A stretch of DNA of 14,494 bases from CAVSUR01 sp052143655 (GTDB taxonomy: Bacteria > Actinomycetota > Actinomycetes > Streptosporangiales > Streptosporangiaceae), in assembly GCA_052143655.1 (NCBI GenBank), contig JBKQSL010000101.1, positions 1 through 14,494 of the forward strand. Reading direction: 5' to 3'. Numbering within the stretch: position 1 is the first letter of the stretch; every line of letters starts with the position of its first letter. Of the stretch, positions 7,173 through 13,799 are shown piece after piece. The notes beneath the pieces are model-generated. The model did not search any database and was not told the DNA's origin. It worked only from the letters and a program-made list of their open reading frames with translations. The translations under genes were made by a program, and so were the position numbers.

Positions 7173-8021
7173 CTAGACATAAAGCCGCCGCCGGTACGTC
7201 CGGTCGCCGACGACGAGCCCGGCCGCGGCCAGCGCGACCAGGTAGGCCAGGTGCCCCAGCGTGCCGGGCAGGTCGGGGGTGCCGAGGGTCAGCGACCGGC
7301 ACAGCGCCACCCCGTGCCACAACGGCGTGATGTAGGCGACGGGCTGCAGCCAGCCGGGCAGCTGGGTCACCGGGAAGAACGTGCCGGAGAACAGGAACAG
7401 CGGGATCAGCCCGAACCGGTACAGCAGCGAGAACGACTGGTCCTTCTCCCGGGTGACCGCGTAGGCCTCGATCGGCGTGGCGAAGGCCAGCCCGGTGAGA
7501 AGCCCGACCGGTACCGTAGCCAGCACCCACGCCGAATGGGCGGCACCGAACGCCGTCATCACCGCCAGGAAGATGCTGCAGTTCATCACCAGCCGCATCG
7601 CGGCGAACATCAGGTGGCCGTGGAACATGTCGGCCGGCCGGACTGGCGTGGCGGCCGCCGCCTGATAGGTCTTCAGCCACTTCACCGACGCCATCACCGG
7701 GTAGGTCGACTCCCCCATCGCGGTCTGCATGGCCGTCGCCGCGAGCAGCCCAGGGGCCAGGAACGTCAGGTAGCTGACGCCGCCCAGCCGGGCGGTCCCG
7801 TGCGCGTCCACCAGGGCGCCGAGGCCCAGGCCCATCGCGCCCAGGTAGAGCACCGGGCTGGCCACGCTGGAGTAGATCGACCCGCGCCAGGTCCGCTTGT
7901 AGTTGGTCAGCCAGGCACGGCAGGTCCGCGTCGCGAGCACCCAGCCACCGGGGACCGCCGGCGCCGGGGCGGGCGGCTGCGCGCCGGGGCGGGCAGCCTG
8001 CGGGGCCGCTGCCGTCGCCAT
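7173..8021 (-). CDS. ABC-2 type transporter permease (NodJ/DrrB-like), first permease
   Basis: This 282-residue membrane protein has a Pro/Ala-rich cytosolic N-terminus (about 1-28) followed by about six hydrophobic segments. Family marks are KRTWRGSIYSSVASPVLYL before and in helix 1, the SGTFFPVTQLP turn, and PLWHGVALCRSLTLG near the end, matching the position of the equivalent motif in the second permease. Its ATG overlaps the ATPase stop codon by one base (TGATG), so the two are translationally coupled. It is predicted to pair with the second permease and the ATPase in an exporter for a glycolipid, oligosaccharide or hydrophobic drug-like compound. The substrate is unknown. Confidence 0.9.
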   Translation of the reverse strand: MATAAAPQAARPGAQPPAPAPAVPGGWVLATRTCRAWLTNYKRTWRGSIYSSVASPVLYLGAMGLGLGALVDAHGTARLGGVSYLTFLAPGLLAATAMQTAMGESTYPVMASVKWLKTYQAAAATPVRPADMFHGHLMFAAMRLVMNCSIFLAVMTAFGAAHSAWVLATVPVGLLTGLAFATPIEAYAVTREKDQSFSLLYRFGLIPLFLFSGTFFPVTQLPGWLQPVAYITPLWHGVALCRSLTLGTPDLPGTLGHLAYLVALAAAGLVVGDRTYRRRLYV

Positions 8022-8956
8022 CAGTCCACCAGCCGCCGGCCGGTCAGCCGCAGGAATACGTCCTCCAGCGTGCTGCGCCGCACCAGGGACGCCCTCGGCT
8101 CCAGGCCGAGGGCCCGGACATCGGCGAGAGCGGCGTCGCCGTTGCCGACATACAGCAGGATCCGGTCGGCGAGCACCTCGATCCGCTCGGCCGGGACGCC
8201 GGCCAGCTTCTCGGCCGCCTGCTCGTGCTCGCCCGGGTGGAATCGCAGCTCCAGCACCTCCGGGGTGGAGTAGGCCGAGATCAGCTCGCGCGGCGACCCG
8301 CAGGCGGCGATCTTGCCACCGTCCATGACGACGAGCCGGTCACACAGCTGCTCGGCCTCATCCATGTAGTGGGTGGTGAGGATCAGCGTGACGCCGTCCT
8401 GCTTGAGCCGGAACAGCCGGTCCCAGACGACATGCCGGGCCTGCGGGTCCAGCCCGGTGGTCGGCTCGTCCAGCAGCATCATCTCGGGCTCGTTGATCAG
8501 CGACCGGGCGATGGTCAGCCGCCGTTTCATCCCCCCGGACAGCGGCTCGACCTTGTCGTTGCCCCGCTCGGCGAGCTGCACGAATTCCAGCAGCCGACTA
8601 GTCCGCTCGGCGATCACGGCCCGCGGCAGCCCGAAGTACCGGCCGTAGATGAGCAGGTTCTCCCGCACGGTCAGCTCGACGTCGAGGGTGTCCTCCTGCG
8701 GGACCACGCCGAGCCGGGCCCGGATCGCCGGGCCGTCGGTGACCGGGTCCAGGCCGAGGATGGCCAGCTGACCGCCGGACGGCGGGGATACGCAGCCGAT
8801 CATCCGCATCGTCGAGGACTTGCCCGCGCCGTTGGGTCCGAGGAACCCGAACGCCTCGCCGCGGCGCAGCTCGAAGTCGATTCCGTCGACAGCGGTGAAG
8901 TCGCCGAATTTCTTGGTCAGGCCCCGGGCACTGACCAGGATTCCGGGATCGGTCAC
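8021..8956 (-). CDS. ABC transporter ATP-binding protein (NodI/DrrA-like)
   Basis: This 311-residue nucleotide-binding subunit powers the exporter formed with the two downstream permeases. All catalytic elements are present: Walker A GPNGAGKSS at 40-48, Q-loop Gln87, signature LSGGM at 139-143, Walker B MMLLDEP at 159-165, and switch His196. The C-terminal 90 residues match the accessory tail seen in DrrA/NodI-type ATPases (STLEDVFLRLTGR near the end). The start is GTG 8956 (VTDPGILVSARGL), with no strong ribosome site. It is the first gene of the minus-strand operon. It is divergent from the first GtrA gene, with a 258-bp shared upstream region. Confidence 0.95.
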   Translation of the reverse strand: MTDPGILVSARGLTKKFGDFTAVDGIDFELRRGEAFGFLGPNGAGKSSTMRMIGCVSPPSGGQLAILGLDPVTDGPAIRARLGVVPQEDTLDVELTVRENLLIYGRYFGLPRAVIAERTSRLLEFVQLAERGNDKVEPLSGGMKRRLTIARSLINEPEMMLLDEPTTGLDPQARHVVWDRLFRLKQDGVTLILTTHYMDEAEQLCDRLVVMDGGKIAACGSPRELISAYSTPEVLELRFHPGEHEQAAEKLAGVPAERIEVLADRILLYVGNGDAALADVRALGLEPRASLVRRSTLEDVFLRLTGRRLVD

Positions 8957-9048
8957 TCCGTGACACTACCCGGAGAAGACACCGATTCCGAGCGAGTTTC
9001 CGGCCCGCGGCGCCGGGCGGCGGACCCGGAACGCCAAGGCATGATCAA

Positions 9049-9067
9049 GCCGCGGCAAAACCGCGGC
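9049..9067. promoter_or_regulatory. Inverted repeat in the divergent intergenic region, possible operator
   Basis: GCCGCGG and CCGCGGC are perfect 7-bp inverted arms around the loop CAAAA. The same bases also give two direct copies of CCGCGGCA spaced 11 bp apart, about one helical turn. The site lies between the divergent ABC operon and GtrA gene. A second small palindrome, GGGCA-CAGT-TGCCC, lies at 9095-9108. No clear -10/-35 pair was found, so a regulator site is a guess; a transcript hairpin is the alternative. Confidence 0.4.
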
Positions 9068-9200
9068 AGGGTTCGCATAGTTCACTGCAGCGTTGGGCAC
9101 AGTTGCCCCGGTCTGGTCACCCAGCACGGTACGCTCGGCTACGGACCGGTGGCGCAACTCGGGCGCACGCACGGTAGTACGGGGACCCCCGATGCTGAGA

Positions 9201-9207
9201 AGGAAGG
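9201..9207 (+). promoter_or_regulatory. Ribosome binding site for the first GtrA gene
   Basis: AGGAAGG lies 7 nt before GTG 9215 and sets the start just ahead of the conserved LYARFRQMIHEAAKFG segment. This rejects the much longer upstream extension of the frame. Confidence 0.65.
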
Positions 9208-9214
9208 CTGCCCG

Positions 9215-9799
9215 GTGACGATCATCCGCGATTTGTACGCGCGGTTCCGGCAGATGATCCACGAGGCCGCCAAGTTCGGTGTCATAGGCATCATCGGCGT
9301 GATCATCACCGACGGCGGCACCAACCTGCTGCGCGTCCCGCTGGGCGGCTGGCTGAAGGCGAACATCGTCGCCACCATCCTGGCCACCGCCTTCGCCTAT
9401 GTCGGCAGCCGGTACTGGACGTTCCGGCACCGCGAGCGCACGCACAGCACGGGCCGCGAGACCGTGCTGTTCTTCGTGCTCAACGGCATCGGGCTCGGCA
9501 TCCAGCTAGCCTGCCTGGGCTTCACCAACTATGCGCTCGGCCTGACTGACAAGTTCTCCTCGAACGTCGCCCTGCTCATCGGCATCATCCTGGGCACGCT
9601 GTTCCGGTTCTGGTCCTACCGCCAGTGGGTGTGGACCAGGCCGCAGGACGCGCAGCCGTCTGCCACCGAGGATGAGACCATCCGCGGGGCCGACCCGGCC
9701 GCGGCGCTGGCACTGCCAGAGCCGCTGGAGCGGGAGCCCGAGACCGTGCCACCGGGGCGCGGTGACGCACCGCGCGATGAGGCCGGCCATCTGCAGTAG
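9215..9799 (+). CDS. GtrA-family membrane protein (first of a tandem pair)
   Basis: From GTG 9215 the product has 194 residues. It carries the GtrA fold: an amphipathic start (FRQMIHEAAKFG), four hydrophobic segments at about 20-38, 47-66, 85-107 and 113-131, the RYWTFRHR loop after the second helix, and LGTLFRFWSYRQWVW closing the fourth. GtrA-like proteins are thought to move polyprenyl-linked sugars across the membrane, or otherwise to assist surface polysaccharide glycosylation. After the membrane part is an acidic, Pro-rich tail of about 55 residues containing GADPAAALA. The frame is open far upstream, antisense to the ABC ATPase gene, but that extension has no support. The paralogue follows 45 bp downstream. 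Confidence 0.88.
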   Translation: MTIIRDLYARFRQMIHEAAKFGVIGIIGVIITDGGTNLLRVPLGGWLKANIVATILATAFAYVGSRYWTFRHRERTHSTGRETVLFFVLNGIGLGIQLACLGFTNYALGLTDKFSSNVALLIGIILGTLFRFWSYRQWVWTRPQDAQPSATEDETIRGADPAAALALPEPLEREPETVPPGRGDAPRDEAGHLQ

Positions 9800-9844
9800 G
9801 CGGCTGGCGCGCCACGCCGTGGCTGACTGGTTCCGGGCGGCCCG

Positions 9845-10519
9845 ATGACCGCAGTCCGCGGGCTCTACCTGAGGTTCCGGCAGCTGATCCACGAGGCAGC
9901 CAAGTTCGGCGTGGTCGGCGTGCTGGGCGTGCTCGTCAACCTGGCCGGGGCCGACCTGCTGCGCTACGACGCCGGGATGGGCAAGTACACGGCGCTAACG
10001 ATCGCCACGATCATCGCGATGATCGGCAGCTACTTCGGCAACCGGTACTGGACGTTCCGGCATCGGCAGAGCCGGGGCACCGCGCACGAGACAACGATGT
10101 TCTTCGCGCTCAACGGGGTGGCGCTGCTCATCCAGTACGCCGTGCTGTGGATCATCGATGACGGGCTCGGCCTGGACGACAAGCTGTGGTACACCCTGGC
10201 GGTGTTCCTGGGGATCGGGCTGGGCACGCTGTTCCGGTTCTGGTCGTATCGCAAATGGGTCTGGCATGCCCCGGCAGCTGCGGCCGAGGTCACCGGCCCT
10301 GGCCCGGCGGCCGGCGTGCGGGTGGCAGCGGTCACGGCCGGGCCGTACCCGGCGCCCGTCGGGCCGGTCAGCCCGGCCGGCTGGAGCGGGGCGGACCCGG
10401 CCGCGGCCCTGGCCAGGCCCGCGCCGGGCCCGCCCCGCTGGACCGGGCCCAAGCATGCCCGGCCGGGCCGGTCACGCCGGGAGGCACCGCTGGCCGGCGC
10501 GGGCGGTCAGCCGCGATAG
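9845..10519 (+). CDS. GtrA-family membrane protein (second of a tandem pair)
   Basis: This 224-residue protein closely parallels its upstream neighbour: LYLRFRQLIHEAAKFG at the start, four hydrophobic segments, NRYWTFRHRQ after the second, and LGTLFRFWSYRKWVW after the fourth. The Pro/Ala/Gly-rich tail is longer (about 80 residues), again contains GADPAAALA, and ends in Arg-rich sequence. The tandem pair suggests a heteromeric or functionally split GtrA unit in envelope polysaccharide or lipid-linked sugar handling. No strong ribosome site precedes ATG 9845. The last 48 bp overlap, tail to tail, the 3' end of the GT51 gene on the other strand, which partly constrains its basic C-terminus. Confidence 0.87.
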   Translation: MTAVRGLYLRFRQLIHEAAKFGVVGVLGVLVNLAGADLLRYDAGMGKYTALTIATIIAMIGSYFGNRYWTFRHRQSRGTAHETTMFFALNGVALLIQYAVLWIIDDGLGLDDKLWYTLAVFLGIGLGTLFRFWSYRKWVWHAPAAAAEVTGPGPAAGVRVAAVTAGPYPAPVGPVSPAGWSGADPAAALARPAPGPPRWTGPKHARPGRSRREAPLAGAGGQPR

Positions 10520-11332
10520 CGGGACCGCGAGCGCGGCGCTGGCCTGCTGCTGGGTGAGCGCACCAGTCGCCACCAGCCGGCCGATCACGTGCACTTCCCT
10601 GCCCCGCCCGGCTGCCGGGTAGGCCAGCGGGTCGTCGGCCGAGGGGGCCTGTACCAGGCCGGCCAGCAGCGCCACCTGCGGCCAGGACATCTGCCCGGGG
10701 CGGACTCCGAAATACCCGCAGCTGGCGGCGCGCAGGCCGTAGAACCCATGGCCGAAGTAGACGACGCTGGAGTACATCCGCAGGATCTGCCGGCCGGTGT
10801 AGCTGAACTTGAGCTTGACCGCGAGCGCCACCTGCTCCAGCTCGACCGGGAGGCCGGAGCGACCCGGCGTGTACAGCACCTTGGCCAGCTGCTGGTACAG
10901 CGTCGCGCCACCCTGATCTCCGCCGCCGGTCAGCTTGCTCCACGCCACCCGCACGATCGCGAACGGGTCCACGCCCGGCTCAGAGTTGAACCGGTGATCC
11001 TCGGTGGCCTCCAGCGCGGCCGTGAACCGCGGCGGCGGCCACGGGCCGGGATAGACCGCGTGGTGCGCCCGGTTCTGCGCCCGGACCAGCGCGGGCGCGT
11101 TGCCGACCGACGGGGTGACCAGCAGCAGCCCGCCGAACGCCACCCCGCCGAGCAGCACGCCGGCTACGACCAGCACCAGCACCGCGCGCACCAGGCGGCG
11201 GACGGGTGCGCGGCGGCGCGGTCCCGGGTAGCTGCCCGGCCGGCCGGATGCGCCGCCCAGGCCGGCTTGACGGCGCTGGCCGGCCTGCGGGCCGGGGGCC
11301 GACTGGCGCCGGGCGCGCAGCGGCACGGTCAC
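10472..11332 (-). CDS. Membrane-anchored GT51 peptidoglycan glycosyltransferase (monofunctional, divergent)
   Basis: From GTG 11332 the product has 286 residues: a basic Gly/Arg-rich cytosolic start, one membrane helix (AVLVLVVAGVLLGGVAFGGLLLV, about 50-72) and a GT51 domain to the C-terminus. GT51 enzymes polymerise lipid II into glycan chains outside the membrane. The recognisable motifs are TEDHRF with the expected catalytic Glu, GGATLYQQLAK (GGSTI-type), QILRMYSSVVYFGHGFYG, and ALLAGLVQAPS. There is no penicillin-binding transpeptidase domain. By hand alignment the RKxxE motif reads VELEQ, so the second catalytic Glu and its Arg/Lys pair seem to be replaced. The frame is open to GTG 11455, but the extra 41 codons use AGA, CCA and GAA unusually often and have no ribosome site, so I prefer 11332; neither start has a good ribosome site. 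Confidence 0.82.
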   Translation of the reverse strand: MTVPLRARRQSAPGPQAGQRRQAGLGGASGRPGSYPGPRRRAPVRRLVRAVLVLVVAGVLLGGVAFGGLLLVTPSVGNAPALVRAQNRAHHAVYPGPWPPPRFTAALEATEDHRFNSEPGVDPFAIVRVAWSKLTGGGDQGGATLYQQLAKVLYTPGRSGLPVELEQVALAVKLKFSYTGRQILRMYSSVVYFGHGFYGLRAASCGYFGVRPGQMSWPQVALLAGLVQAPSADDPLAYPAAGRGREVHVIGRLVATGALTQQQASAALAVPLSRLTARAGQRCLPA

Positions 11333-11695
11333 ATCGCCGGGCTCGCCGACTTCTTCGCCTGCTGGATGCCGCTCCGTTGCGTCTCTCCGCCGCTCGTGAT
11401 CCGGGCTGGATCTGCTGCCTGGGGTTCTGGCCGACACCCGGTCAGCCACGGGCACAGCGGCTGCTGAGCCGCCGCCTTGTAAACGCGGTCAGACGGCCCC
11501 GATCGGGCCACCGCGCCGCCACCGGCGGGTGCCCAGTGGCGGGGCGCCCGAGCTGTGGCTCACGCTCACGATTGTCCCTGACCCGGGCAACGATCAAGGC
11601 CCCGGGTTGGTGCCCCGACTGGGGCGGCCGCCCAGCAGACCGCTGGAGCAGCAAGTCAGCGCTCGCCGGCATCGTGGACGATCCAAGCGGCCCAG
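11333..11695. other. Intergenic stretch without a supported gene
   Basis: This stretch lies between the likely GT51 start and the nuclease stop. The part next to GT51 is an in-frame extension with poor codon bias. The rest holds only short unrecognised frames on both strands, and no tRNA fragment or clear hairpin terminator was seen. I see nothing functional that I can support; it may contain the GT51 promoter. Confidence 0.4.
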
Positions 11696-12499
11696 TCAGC
11701 CAGGCAGGTTCACGACCGCTGGGGCGGCAGGGCGCAGAACGCTTCCGATATTACCGACGATGTACTGCGCATAGTTGCGCAGGAGAATCCCGACCCGGCC
11801 GGCCAGGACGTGGCTCGGAATAAAGTACATCGTGAGGTCGCCATCGAGGATGAAGAAGTAATCTATTGCATCGGGATCATACGGGACAAGGAGCCCGCGA
11901 TTTCCGGTGGAATACGGGCGCCTGCCGACTTGAACCTGCCATGCACCTTTATTATATGTCGTAGTCTTAACTTGAACTCGCTTGATCCCGTCGGGCGTGC
12001 AAACGAGCAGGTCATAGACCGTTGGTTCCAGCGGAACGGATGTGTTACATCCGCAGAGCTGGAACCACATTGCCGCAATGGCAGCGGCGGCATCGCGCAG
12101 TCGGCTGACGTCAGGCGCCAAGACGTTCGGTGCGTCAGTGGCTGCGGGCGGTTCCAGTCGGCTCAGGTCAAGCCCCAGGCGCCTGGCATGCGCTTTCACC
12201 ATGACCCGGCCGTCTCCGTGGTCAGGCGCCAGTCCCAGGCCCGCAACCAGCTCGTCCCATGACATTGCCGTCGCGACAGCACGCCTCAGCTGCGCATCGG
12301 ACCAACGGCGCTGGCCTCTGAAATGCCCGGTATCCAGACCGAGTTCCGCGGCACGGCGCTTGACTACCCGGATAGGCCCGGCCGACAGGTCGTTAAGGCC
12401 GAGTTCACGCATCACACCGCGCCAGGAGTGTGATGCGGCTACGGCGATAGCGAGCTGCGAGTCGTTCCAGAACTGCCTGCTGGGGATTTTTCCTGCCAT
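11696..12499 (-). CDS. PD-(D/E)XK nuclease-like protein with duplicated N-terminal DNA-binding repeats
   Basis: This is a 267-residue protein. Residues 8-62 and 64-117 are two copies of a helical unit, each beginning with W-[ND/SD]-x-QL, then A-x-SW or MSW, then LGL, and ending in RRAAELGLD or ARRLGLD; such units usually bind DNA. Residues 130-255 fit the PD-(D/E)XK fold of the group-I-intron-associated (I-Ssp6803I-like) endonucleases. An Ala-rich helix is followed by PTVYDLLV (Asp163) and RVQVKTT, where Gln176 and Lys178 take the (D/E)xK position. A homing-type or stand-alone DNA nuclease is therefore likely, but cleavage is not proven. The gene is less GC-rich than its neighbours, with an AT-rich stretch near 11946-11975, which suggests horizontal acquisition. 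It starts 65 bp downstream of tRNA-Pro on the same strand, beyond a strong hairpin. No intron flanks it here. The ATG at 12499 has no clear ribosome site. Confidence 0.72.
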   Translation of the reverse strand: MAGKIPSRQFWNDSQLAIAVAASHSWRGVMRELGLNDLSAGPIRVVKRRAAELGLDTGHFRGQRRWSDAQLRRAVATAMSWDELVAGLGLAPDHGDGRVMVKAHARRLGLDLSRLEPPAATDAPNVLAPDVSRLRDAAAAIAAMWFQLCGCNTSVPLEPTVYDLLVCTPDGIKRVQVKTTTYNKGAWQVQVGRRPYSTGNRGLLVPYDPDAIDYFFILDGDLTMYFIPSHVLAGRVGILLRNYAQYIVGNIGSVLRPAAPAVVNLPG

Positions 12500-12526
12500 G
12501 ACCAGAAGCTAGCAGCTGGCTCTGAC

Positions 12527-12560
12527 AAAATGGCCGCCAGCTAAAACTGGCGGCCATTTA
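12527..12560 (-). terminator. Strong hairpin terminator downstream of tRNA-Pro
   Basis: AAATGGCCGCCAG and CTGGCGGCCATTT form a perfect 13-bp stem around a 6-nt loop (12528-12540 and 12547-12559). On the minus strand the 3' arm ends in a run of Ts (ATTTTG). It lies just after the tRNA and before the nuclease ATG, so it probably ends the tRNA transcript and insulates the nuclease gene. Confidence 0.8.
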
Positions 12561-12564
12561 TCAG

Positions 12565-12639
12565 TCGGGACGTCGGGATTTGAACCCGAGTTCTCTTGTC
12601 CCCCAGACAAGCGCCTTAACCAAGCTGGGCCACGTCCCG
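12565..12639 (-). tRNA. tRNA-Pro (anticodon GGG)
   Basis: A full cloverleaf can be folded on the minus strand. The 7-bp acceptor is CGGGACG/CGTCCCG, with the C1-G72 pair typical of bacterial tRNA-Pro. A D-arm with GGTT in the loop follows. The anticodon stem is CTTGT/ACAAG with loop CTGGGGG (anticodon GGG, codons CCC/CCU), then a short variable loop and the T-arm TCGGG-TTCAAAT-CCCGA. The discriminator base is A, and CCA is not encoded. Confidence 0.96.
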
Positions 12640-12680
12640 GTGCCCTGTGGTGTGCTATGGGCGCTCACGATGATAGCGCA

Positions 12681-13297
12681 TCAGACCGGCGGGCGGGACG
12701 TCCGGATCCCCGCCCGCGGCCAGCCGACCGGCCGGCTGGGCGGCCGCTGGCCGTCCATGACCTGCTCGGGGATGAGCACCCGGGGCGGCCCGGCGCCGGC
12801 GCCGGTGATCGGCTCGGCCGCGCCGGGCTGCACCCCGTCGCCGCGCCAGGCCGATCCGGTGGCGATCACCACCAGCTCGGCGCCGTAGTCCAGCACGTCC
12901 GCCGCCGCGCGCCGGTACCGGCCGACGGCGCCGACCGGCTTGGCCGTGGCCTCCCGGACCCGGTGCGTCCACGGCTGCTGGCTGCCCTCGGGGAAAGTTA
13001 CGGGACGTCCCGGAGTCTTCCGGCCACGAGCCGACGTCACATCCCACAGGTCCACCAGGTCATCGGCCATCGCGATCAGCTCTAGCAGCTCGCCGGCCTC
13101 GATGCCCGGCAGCCCGTCCCGGCCGCACACGCCGCCCCATCCGCGCTCGGCCTTGACTGCGCGGAACGCGGCCTGCGCGCGCGGCCGCCCGGAGCCGAAC
13201 CCGGACGCGTGCGGGACCTGATAGAACCGGTTCGCAGCGTCTTGGGACCGATGCGCACCGGCTCGAAGAGCACTGCGTGCCGCGGATCGGCGTCCGG
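12681..13297 (-). pseudogene. Decayed NADH:flavin oxidoreductase (TMADH / 2,4-dienoyl-CoA reductase class)
   Basis: Pieces of a roughly 650-residue flavoenzyme survive in order on the minus strand. DPRHAVLFEPVRIGPKTLR lies in one frame (about 13290-13235) and continues as NRFYQVPHASGFG in another frame from 13232. A single missing base at about 13233-13234 explains the shift. The sequence then jumps from GGVC to a DLVDLWDVT segment (normally about 200 residues further on). It runs through WTHRVREATAKPVGAVGRY and jumps again to AADVLDYGAELVVIATGS of the C-terminal nucleotide-binding domain. It ends soon after RVLIPEQVMDG. Most of the TIM barrel and the Fe-S/FAD region are missing, so no active enzyme is possible. 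No good start codon remains. The intact family uses FMN, FAD and a 4Fe-4S cluster; the original substrate cannot be inferred. Confidence 0.8.
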
Positions 13298-13462
13298 GCG
13301 CCGGGAACAGGCGGCCCGGACGAGCGGGACGGACCACAGGGACGAGCGTCCTGCTCCATGGCGCTGCCCCCCGCGGGAAACGGCAGGCCCCGGCGGCCGG
13401 AGGCTGACCACGATAGCGGCGTTATGCCAGGATTTTTTCCGTAACAAACGGCCGGTGCCAGC

Positions 13463-13467
13463 GGAGG
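13463..13467 (+). promoter_or_regulatory. Ribosome binding site of the DUF167 gene
   Basis: A perfect GGAGG lies 6 nt before ATG 13474 and confirms this short gene and its start. Confidence 0.7.
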
Positions 13468-13473
13468 TAGCGT

Positions 13474-13731
13474 ATGCGGGTCACCATCCGGGTGCGCCCG
13501 GGGGCCACCCGGCCGGGAGTCGGCGGCGAGCACGGCGGCGCGCTGGTCGTCCGGGTCAGTGCCCGCGCGGTCGACGGCCAGGCGACGCGGGCGGCGCTAG
13601 CCGCGGTGGCCCGGGCGTTCGGCGTCCGGCCAGGGGAGATCACGCTGGTGAGCGGGGCCACCAGCCGGACCAAGATCGTCGAAGTACCCGGCGCCAGTCA
13701 GCAGGAACTCGACCGGCTGCTAGCCGGCTAG
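13474..13731 (+). CDS. DUF167 / YggU (UPF0235) family protein
   Basis: This small 85-residue cytosolic protein spans the full family length. Family marks are VTIRVRPGA at the N-terminus, LVVRVSARAVDGQA (residues 24-37), and the conserved LVSGATSRTKIVEV at about 58-71. The usual GKAN motif reads GQAT here. The fold is known from structures, but the biochemical role of the family is not established. A strong ribosome site precedes the ATG. It stands alone between the decayed oxidoreductase and a convergent PCu(A)C-like gene, separated from the latter by 68 bp. Confidence 0.92.
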   Translation: MRVTIRVRPGATRPGVGGEHGGALVVRVSARAVDGQATRAALAAVARAFGVRPGEITLVSGATSRTKIVEVPGASQQELDRLLAG

Positions 13732-13799
13732 CAGCCGACGCGTTGCTTCCGGTCACGCCGGGCGCCCGGTCACGAGCCGCCCGGTCACTGTACAGCCAG

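Noticed and set aside
7251..8273. 340-residue plus-strand frame opposite the first permease
   Set aside because: It is antisense to a clear ABC-2 permease and has shadow-type composition.
8225..9214. Extension of the first GtrA frame upstream by about 330 codons
   Set aside because: It is antisense to the ABC ATPase. A ribosome site and the family N-terminus place the start at GTG 9215.
10589..11467. 292-residue plus-strand frame opposite the GT51 gene
   Set aside because: Shadow composition; GT51 motifs are clear on the minus strand.
11810..12512. Plus-strand frames opposite the nuclease gene
   Set aside because: No recognisable domain, while the minus frame has internal repeats and PD-(D/E)XK landmarks.
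11456..12640. Integrated element bounded by a duplicated tRNA-Pro end
   Set aside because: I looked for a second copy of the tRNA 3' end beyond the nuclease gene and saw none, and there is no integrase gene in the window.
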